This document shows, one piece after another, positions 18,010 through 23,541 of a stretch of 23,541 nt of DNA. The position numbers were made by a program, and so were the translations under genes. The notes beneath the pieces are model-generated. The model saw nothing but the letters and a program-made list of their open reading frames with translations, did not search any database and had not been told where the DNA came from. The DNA comes from Botryllus schlosseri (Eukaryota; Chordata; Ascidiacea; Stolidobranchia; Styelidae). Numbering within the stretch: position 1 is the first letter of the stretch; every line of letters starts with the position of its first letter. The DNA is taken from NCBI GenBank assembly GCA_000444245.1, contig KE605822.1, forward strand, positions 1 to 23,541, read 5' to 3'.

Positions 18010-21000
18010 CTGTAAAATTCATGAATGTTGTAACAAAAATTTGATTTGATTGAATTTAATTTGAGTCCGGTAATCCAATTCTAATATAATTTGTAAAATA
18101 TTTCTATGCTCTAATTTTAATGCTAATCTAATTTGCCAATGTTGTCATAGGAATCAATAATGATACTTAACAAGTACAAGAACATATTTTCACTGACATG
18201 TCAAGACTGTTTGAAGAAGCAAACATAATAAACGGTAGTCCAACCACTGCAAGAAATCAACAGTTAAAATCTAATACATGAATTCAACTGCATATTTAGT
18301 GACGCTCAATTTCCCCAAAAGTTTTCCTTGCGCTAAAAGCAAATCACCGAAGGTTCTAGATAAGACATGGCAGTCAGATGCCCTTCCCCCTCGGAAGAGA
18401 GTTGCTGGGGCAATATAAAAATTCAGGTAATAAGGTATACACTGCAGAAAAGCCTTCTAGGGATGTAGAAATTGAATAATATATTCATATTGGAATATAA
18501 CTGAATATTTTCTGACAACTCTCGTCAGCAACTATGAGATAATTGAAAATAATATTGTAATTGGTGATACGATGGTTGATCAACAATTCTCTACTAGTTG
18601 CTGACGATATAAGCTGAAAATATTTGGGTTTATTTCCATAAGATATTGTCACTCAATTGTATACACTGCTGTAGAATGTTTTAATTGCAAAACACCAATA
18701 TCATAAAAAATAGACACGCGTACCATCTCTGAAACAGCCGATGCGATACATAGTGGGCATCTTGATTACGAAGGCGAAAATATCGTCGATAAACGTGTTG
18801 AGCGCTTTGTACGTCAACATGCGCCAAGGCAAATGCGCCACGGACTTCATCTTGTAGTTGATGAACAACTGCGGCGTCATCATGATGAAACCTGCGGCCA
18901 ATTCACGTTGATAATATTGCGTTTGCGAAAATAAATAATATTCGCAATACCGAATGTGAGCAGGAATCCGTATAGCATTCCAAGCACATACGAGTAAAAT
19001 CCTTTATGTTCGTCATAAAGCAAAGAGTAAACGGAGTACGCCGCCAGCAATGGGAAAAATATCATTCCCAAATACTTGAAGGCAAGCTGTGAAAAATACA
19101 AAGGTTAGTTCGCCAATCATCACGATTACATCAAGGTATTGCAGTTTACAGACACACAATGAGTAAATGTACATGTGCTTCGTCAGCACTAGATGTTAAT
19201 GTACTAAAAGATATTGTCGCACGCATAAGGAAGTTCGATTTGTACATTTTGGATTTGGAATATTGCAAGACAGTGATGCTGTTAATAGCAAATTGGAGGA
19301 TCAACATTATTTGCAAGGTCAGAATTTATAATGTTCAGGATAGACCTCTGAAATTGCTCTCTCTAGACAGTGGTTCTTGTCCAGCGTGCCACGGCCGCAT
19401 GGTAATTATGAGGTGGGTCACACATCTACCGGGAAAATTATAGTTTTGTTCGTCCAAATATTCAAGAAATCAACTCATTATGTCTATTTAAGTTTGACGA
19501 GCTCACGTCAATAGCACAAGTCGATAAATGGGGTGGGTCGGATTCCGAATGTGCAACAAATTTTGTCGCTGTGACGTAATGATGAAAACAAGCAGCCTGG
19601 TAGGTGCTGAATGGTGTGTGACAACCCATTACAGCAATAAATTCTACCATGAAATTATTAGATAAGGTAATTAAAAACCGAGAAACAGCATTGAAATAGG
19701 GTAGGGGCACTGAATATTTACAAAACAGATCGACGTACCTGATCATATTGCTTGGTTTCCGACTCCACGTAAGTTGACTTGTCGGTAAATTTAATTTTGG
19801 GGATTATACCGAGGAATTTGTTCTCGCGATCAATCTGAAAGAAAATGACAGAGCTTAGTTCGGTTTATTATCAACAATTTTATCGGATCAATACACCAGC
19901 AGATTGCGATACAATGAAAAGATAGGAAGGCATCGAAACGACTTTGAGTAGTCTTTGATATCAGACACTCACGTAGGCCCAGCCTTGAAAACCAAAAATT
20001 TTTCAGCTTTTCAAAATCATATTAGAATTATAGCTACAGTTTTTTTCAAATTAGATCATAAATAGGGCGCTCTTTTTTTGACATGTGGTCAACATTGTCA
20101 GAATGAAGTAACACGGTGCCAGCCAACAACTGCTGCTGTTGAACGCTCTTTCTCCATTCTTGGCAAGCCACTTAGTGGCGACAGACACTTTCTACCCGAG
20201 AATGAAGGAAAGTATCTTCCGTTGTATACAACAAATTTTATTTATTTCTACCATAATACGTGATGTAACTACTGGAATTCTTCGTCGGGCCAGATTTCGT
20301 TAAACTCAAGTCCTTTTCTGTAAAAATTTGTCAGTTTGAAATCAAAAAAGTTTTTGTCAGATCAAGCTACTTCATATGGACAGACAGTTTCACCCAGAAA
20401 TGAAAGTAGTACAATTCTAACACCATGTGCGAAAACACGTAATTTAGATACACAAGGGCAAAATTTTGTCAAAATTTAAGTTTCTTAAGGTCACGAAATG
20501 TCGAAATTCTTATTTTTTAGGTCAAAATCTTTCGTTTTAGGTAAAAAAAGTCGCCCTAGTCATAATTAGAATTATAGCTACACAGTTTTTTCAAATTACA
20601 TTAGTATTGAAAATTACTGAAATCGCGAAAACTTGGAAGAGATGTGTCGTATGCGCCAGAATTGAAAATGTTTGTACAGCGAGCATGGCTCGTTCCATAT
20701 TATACAGTTCTTGGGTAGCAGTTTCAGGAAAGCCAGAAATTGGTTCGGAGAGATGATATTCTTCATCGCTTGAACCATCGAGATGCGATACGGCCTTTAG
20801 TTTACAGTAAGGTCATCTAGCGTGCGCCCCCATTTTTTATCCTTCATGCTATCCGCAATTGCTCAGGATAGCCGCGGATACCAGTTTTCGAGTTTTTGGT
20901 CCGACCCGGCCGGGGATCAAACACACGACCTTCCCATCAAGAAGCCGGACATTGCACTATCACCACTACACTATCTAAGTATTGGGGCATAAAAAAAAAA

Positions 21001-21463
21001 CATTAGATTAAAATATGAGCAAAGAAACTTATCATAAATTAGATTAGAATACCGACATTTCGCTTAAATTAGTCTAATCAAATTAGAACTAGTTGCCCGA
21101 ATCTGATATACAGTACTTACGGTGACTGACATGACTTTAGTAATTTTCCACGCGTCGATGAGGCAACCGATAAAGACGCTGACTTTAACAACGAAATTCG
21201 CCTCGTTGTCCATAATATACAGCAGCACGATCACGGATTGGAAAACGCCAAAGCAAATCGAACGCACCGACAATCCTTCCAGAGACTTGCGGCTGTTCCA
21301 AAACTGAATGTCTTTGAAAGGAGGCGGCCGTAATAACACAAGCAACGCGCACGCAAACGCAAGTCATACCGTTTTTGAACGCTAGGAATTCAAAGACACT
21401 GTGGACTATCGACACAACGACGGTCAGTCCTAGAAGATAAGGATTTGTCTCCACCATCGCTTC
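17846..21463 (-). CDS. CLPTM1: CLPTM1 (cleft lip and palate transmembrane protein 1), C-terminal half, six exons; gene continues right of the window
   Basis: Multi-pass membrane protein of the early secretory pathway; in vertebrates CLPTM1 retains GABA-A receptor subunits in the ER, and its paralogue CLPTM1L is a lipid scramblase. Exons 21463-21370, 21311-21121, 19834-19739, 19086-18951, 18891-18724 and 18009-17846 join in frame to give 282 residues. Near-identical family blocks: VSIVHSVFEFLAFKN, IQFWNSRKSLEGLSVRS, KSTYVESETKQYDQ, FPLLAAYSVYSLLYDEHKGF, MTPQLFINYKMKSVAHLPWR and MLTYKALNTFIDDIFAFVIK. Five or six hydrophobic segments are visible. The tail after RVNEFG is acidic and ends KKND, a KKXX dilysine signal for retrieval to the ER; the human protein also ends with lysines at these positions. 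The RVDPKRVNEFG tail points to CLPTM1 rather than CLPTM1L. It converges with TCHP, with about 1.9 kb between the TCHP poly(A) signal and this stop codon. Confidence 0.96.
18010..18723. other. CLPTM1 intron holding a foldback MITE
   Basis: 714 bp between the last two coding exons. The MITE occupies about 18475-18650; nothing else was recognised. Confidence 0.6.
18475..18650. repeat. small foldback MITE, two-armed copy
   Basis: The left arm has TATTCATATTGGAATATAAC then CTCGTCAGCAACTATGAGA. The right arm is the inverse, with CTCTACTAGTTGCTGACGA and AAATATTTGGGTTTATTTCC. The right arm matches the single-arm copies at 1515-1640 and 23190-23320, including the GTATCAC edge of the latter. Confidence 0.75.
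18724..18891 (-). CDS. CLPTM1: CLPTM1 exon with TPQLFINYK / HLPWRMLTYK block
   Basis: 168 bp, acceptor GGCCGCAG and donor GTACGC. It encodes FIMMTPQLFINYKMKSVAHL, PWRMLTYKALNTFIDDIFAF and VIKMPTMYRIGCFRD, then one base of a second aspartate codon. This is the most conserved part of the family. Confidence 0.97.
18892..18950 (-). other. 59-bp mini-intron of CLPTM1
   Basis: Starts GTATTGCGAATA and ends GGCCGCAG. Removing it gives LLTFGFIMMTPQ, as in the family (human LLTFGFITMTPQ). Confidence 0.92.
18951..19086 (-). CDS. CLPTM1: CLPTM1 exon with two membrane segments
   Basis: 136 bp, acceptor ATTTTTCACAG and donor GTATTG. It encodes LAFKYLGMIFFPLLAAYS, VYSLLYDEHKGFYSY and VLGMLYGFLLTF, plus one base of a glycine codon. 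It is followed by a 59-bp intron (18892-18950). Confidence 0.96.
19087..19738. other. CLPTM1 intron, possible hAT tip only
   Basis: 652 bp. CAGTGGTTCTTGTCCAGCGT at 19369 resembles a hAT tip, but no partner end was found. Open frames here match no known protein. Confidence 0.35.
19739..19834 (-). CDS. CLPTM1: CLPTM1 exon with DKSTYVES block
   Basis: 96 bp, phase 0 at both ends, acceptor TTTCTTTCAG and donor GTACGT. It encodes IDRENKFLGIIPKIKF and TDKSTYVESETKQYDQ, matching the human LDREHRVAG and FKDKSTYIESSTKVYDD region. It has no ATG and is too short for simple frame scans. Confidence 0.95.
19861..19975 (-). repeat. ~120-bp dispersed unit, inverted single copy
   Basis: On the minus strand it reads GTGAGTGTCTGATATCAAAG, then the exact 19-mer CCTATCTTTTCATTGTATC (19926-19908) and ends AATAAACCG. 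It corresponds end to end with units 2 and 3 upstream of TCHP. Confidence 0.75.
20021..20598. repeat. direct repeats bracketing the hAT transposase remnant
   Basis: ATTAGAATTATAGCTACAGT at 20021-20040 recurs as ATTAGAATTATAGCTACACAG at 20565-20585, and both copies continue into TTTTTTCAAATTA. The spacing is 544 bp and the transposase fragment lies between them. Confidence 0.6.
20085..20263 (+). pseudogene. hAT transposase C-terminal remnant (dimerisation region)
   Basis: Translation of this frame gives QPTTAAVERSFSILGKPLSG and DRHFLPENEGKYLPLY, matching the hAT C-terminal dimerisation domain, where A(A/P)xERxFS and LxPENxxxxLxLY are the conserved elements. The DDE catalytic core and BED finger are absent. 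It lies in a CLPTM1 intron on the strand opposite to the gene, so it is a dead fragment of an autonomous element. Confidence 0.75.
20660..21095. repeat. dispersed repeat, copy 2, interrupted by a SINE
   Basis: GAGCATGGCTCGTTCCATAT and TATACAGTTCTTGGGTAGCA match copy 1 at 105-180, and CATTAGATTA with ACCGACATTTCGCTTAAATT after the SINE matches copy 1 at 215-255. Together they form one older repeat split by a later insertion. Confidence 0.6.
20810..20990 (-). mobile_element. tRNA-derived SINE, copy 2
   Basis: On the minus strand: ACTTAGATAGTGTAGTGGTG (A-box region), then GTGTTTGATCC (B-box-like), then CCCGGCCGGGTCGGACC. The layout is that of a tRNA head. GTAGTGGTGA is shared with copy 1 at 9545-9536. 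The tail end toward 20810 is not sharply defined. Confidence 0.65.
21121..21311 (-). CDS. CLPTM1: CLPTM1 exon with SLEGLSVRS block and two membrane segments
   Basis: 191 bp, acceptor CCTTTCAAAG and donor GTAAGT. It encodes IQFWNSRKSLEGLSVRSICF, GVFQSVIVLLYIMDNEANF and VVKVSVFIGCLIDAWKITK, then VMSVT. It is separated from the previous exon by a 58-bp intron (21312-21369). Confidence 0.96.
21312..21369 (-). other. 58-bp mini-intron of CLPTM1
   Basis: Starts GTATGACTTGCG and ends CTTTCAAAG. Removing it joins FLAFKN, aspartate and IQFWNS in frame as in orthologues. Confidence 0.92.
21370..21463 (-). CDS. CLPTM1: CLPTM1 exon encoding ETNPYLLG and a membrane helix
   Basis: 94 bp, acceptor TTTACGACAG and donor GTATGA. 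It encodes EAMVETNPYLLGLTVVV and SIVHSVFEFLAFKN, then one base of an aspartate codon completed in the next exon. This is the most upstream CLPTM1 exon recognised; earlier exons are probably beyond 23541. Confidence 0.92.
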
Positions 21464-22024
21464 CTGTCGTAAAGAACAACGCAACGAATAAGCGCCAAAG
21501 ACGGCTTTCATTCTAAATTATACGAGAAATAGTCCTTTTTCGACAATATTGGTAACTTGAGAATCGTGAGATTCAATCAGAGATTTAATTTGGAATGCGC
21601 AAGGCATTCATTACCTATATGACCAATTCATTGTGTTCTGAACCAGAGATTATTCAGACGTTCACGAGACATTCCAAATCCAACGCACCAGGGCTGTAAC
21701 CAAGTCACATGGCTCCGAGTCACAAGTCAATCTCTTTTTTATAGTTTTGTCTCGAGTCAAGTCGAGTCATTTTCACTTCACCCCTGAGTCAAGTCATCGG
21801 GCAGATGGTCGAGTCCGAGTCATGGCATTATGACTCGAGTCCGAGTCCAAGTCATGGTGTTGACCACTTGGTTTCCAGGTGAAGTCTAGTTGAACCCCTT
21901 TTTTATAACGCTGTTTGGTGATATCGAATACTTCGCATTTATAATATGCTAATTTTCCTCACTTTTAGCAGTTTCTGGTCGCATTTTCAAGTACCAGTAC
22001 CAATAGACGAAATCCCAAGACTGT
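21464..22024. other. CLPTM1 intron or upstream, with a GAGTC-rich hAT end
   Basis: No further CLPTM1 exon was recognised. The only recognisable content is the GAGTC repeat at 21689-21863. Confidence 0.5.
21689..21863 (+). mobile_element. hAT end related to the GACTCGAGTC family, truncated
   Basis: Starts CAGGGCTGTAACCAAGTCAC, then CTCCGAGTCACAAGTCAA, parallel to the 16127 element's left end (CAAGTCAC, then CGAGTCACGAGTCA). Dense GAGTC repeats follow. No matching right tip or duplication was found. Confidence 0.6.
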
Positions 22025-22032
22025 GGTTACTT

Positions 22033-23152
22033 TAGGGTTGCCATATTTTTGTGAAGCAACTTCCGGACACTCATTAGCGCCCACTAGCGGATTTTAAAAT
22101 GAGGTGTAACACAGTGACCGTCAATATGACGTCACACTAGCAAAGCATTGCCCATCGACTATATACACTATACAGGAATGAAGTGGAACATGAATTGAGC
22201 CATCTGCAATGTGAGCTCTGGTAATTTCTACTTGCTAGGGTTTGCAATAGATTCCTCCACGGGCCGGAAGAAATCATCTGGCGGGCCGTGTCTGGCCTGT
22301 CAGGATTGTGTTTGACAGCCCTGCTATACAGTTAGGTCGGTGCGGCTATCTGCTTATGTGTTTTAATCAGGTCCGAAACAACATCTTCCCCCCCCCCTTC
22401 CGTCCCAAAAGCACGGATCTTAGGGCCACCATAGGGTAGTCGATGTAACTTGTTGGGCACTTACTATATGCATTTGGCTGTTAAATTTTATGTATGAATT
22501 CTGTCAATAATTTTGATTCTTCGATATATTAGGCTATTATAAAATGAACCAGCAGGTTGCACATCCGGTCATTTCCAACCCTTTATGCTCGCGACCTCAT
22601 TTCCAACTTGAAAATGTTCCGTGGCAAAGCTCAAAATTTGTGAAGCTGATTACTAAAAAAATTCAGCTTGCCCAAGCTTACTCACGGCCTAGGAAGCTGA
22701 TTACTACGTCCAACATCATAGCGATCTCCAGATTAAGGCGGACGACCCCAAGATTTGGAACCACTGTCTGTGATTGAAGCATCCAATCGGCTTTAACCAA
22801 CTCTAGGAATATACCGTTAGCTTATAATTGCGATTACAATGAGACTTATTTCAGTAAATGATGGTTATTTATATTTATTTTGATTGCATTTTTGCCGAAG
22901 GTGGTGCCTGGAGCCCATACTAATATCAGTATAAGTTGCATTACCTCGCGCGCGGCGCGAAGAACAATTTTGAATCGCATAAATCTGCTTGAAAATAACA
23001 TTGTTTACGTTGATTTACGAAAAACTTTGGAGCCTGCTTCAAGCCTTCAAAATTCCGGACATTTAGGCATATTTTAGAAATTCCTCCCGGACGCAGATTT
23101 TTCAGTGAAATTCCGGACATGTTCGGGAAATTCCGGACGTATGGCAACCCTA
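22033..23152. mobile_element. 1.1-kb non-autonomous hAT (TAGGGTTGCCATA tips)
   Basis: Exact 8-bp duplications GGTTACTT flank it (22025-22032 and 23153-23160). The tips TAGGGTTGCCATA and TATGGCAACCCTA are perfect inverses. TTCCGGACA motifs are repeated near the right end and ACTTCCGGACAC occurs near the left. No transposase. It contains a 10-bp poly-C run near 22389 and a smaller hAT fragment. Confidence 0.93.
22236..22323. mobile_element. short hAT fragment inside the 22033 element
   Basis: TAGGGTTTGCAATAG at the left and TTTGACAGCCCTG at the right enclose CGGGCCGGAAG and GGCGGGCCGTGTCTGGCC, typical of the family with CAGGGGTGTCAAAC tips. No target duplication is visible. Confidence 0.5.
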
Positions 23153-23189
23153 GGTTACTTTACTTCTCTTCGAAATTACTATTAAATAG

Positions 23190-23320
23190 TATATTCATAT
23201 TGAAATGAACCCGAATATTTTTGGCTGACACTCGTCAGGGGTAATCGTCAGCAACTAGTAGAGAATTGGAAAGAACATTGTATATCAACAATCGTATCAC
23301 AAAATATGACGTCACCAGCA
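23190..23320 (+). repeat. small MITE, single arm, copy 3
   Basis: GTATATTCATATTGAAATGA, ACACTCGTCAGGGGTAATCG and TCAGCAACTAGTAGAGAATT correspond to copies at 1515 and 18475. It begins about 30 bp after the duplication of the hAT at 22033-23152. Confidence 0.65.
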
Positions 23321-23541
23321 TGAAATTTCGAATGAGAGAGCGTTCAATGTACTATTTTTAGGTGATACACGAACTCCTTTTGTTGACAGAGTTTTGGTTG
23401 GTGTATTTTGATAAAAGTTGATTCCAAGGCACACAAATGGAATTGTGAACGGCCTCGACCTACGATTCGAAATCGGTCGTCTCGATAATTATTCGCACAA
23501 ATCGGATTATCCAACAGATGTTTGCCGATGGCAGAATTAAT
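23321..23541. other. right edge, no feature assigned
   Basis: The minus strand is open for about 130 bases at the very edge, but the translation (NPICANNYRDDRFRIVGRGR) is not a recognised CLPTM1 segment. Confidence 0.3.

Noticed and set aside
11375-22965. GC-rich CTCGCGC palindromes near 11375-11395 and 22946-22963
   Set aside because: They share only a short core and differ in their flanks; not enough to call a common element.

Overview
The window is eukaryotic genomic DNA, AT-rich and full of repeats, from an animal. The genes are animal genes and their splice junctions fall where the vertebrate orthologues have theirs. Intron sizes are bimodal: three introns of 55, 58 and 59 bp sit beside introns of 0.65-2.2 kb. 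Together with heavy hAT and MITE content and AT-rich introns, this suggests an invertebrate deuterostome, perhaps an ascidian tunicate. That placement is an inference.

Three host genes can be supported. (1) AKT/RAC kinase, minus strand, 7314 down to 2270: five coding exons give the start codon, the whole PH domain, the linker and the start of the kinase domain up to the ATP-binding lysine. The rest lies beyond base 1. (2) TCHP (trichoplein/mitostatin), plus strand, 13923-15419: a complete 498-codon coiled-coil protein in one uninterrupted exon, with a splice acceptor ending one base before the ATG and a poly(A) signal at 15928. (3) CLPTM1, minus strand, 21463 down to 17846: six 3' exons encode the last 282 residues, several membrane segments and a C-terminal KKND dilysine motif. 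The first half lies beyond the right edge. AKT and TCHP are divergent; TCHP and CLPTM1 are convergent.

Most of the remainder is mobile DNA, dominated by non-autonomous hAT elements with 8-bp target duplications. At 9954-12206 three different hAT families sit inside one another. At 16127-17497 another hAT contains a 619-bp nearly perfect foldback element with its own duplication. A 1.1-kb hAT occupies 22033-23152, and a 0.3-kb relative of it lies in the TCHP 3' UTR. Each large family carries its own short motif repeated near its ends (GACTCGAGTC, TATCGGCC, GGAGTCGGA, GAAGTA). One coding trace of a hAT transposase, the C-terminal dimerisation region, remains at 20085-20263. There are also two tRNA-derived SINEs, a small foldback MITE family (three copies) and a ~120-bp dispersed unit that is tandemly triplicated just upstream of TCHP.

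An odd segment at about 12830-13330 holds all five N bases of the window and two GC-rich hairpins resembling those of algal or fungal organelle genomes. It is the least explained part of the window. No CRISPR, operon or prokaryotic feature was seen. No complete transposase and no virus-like element was recognised.
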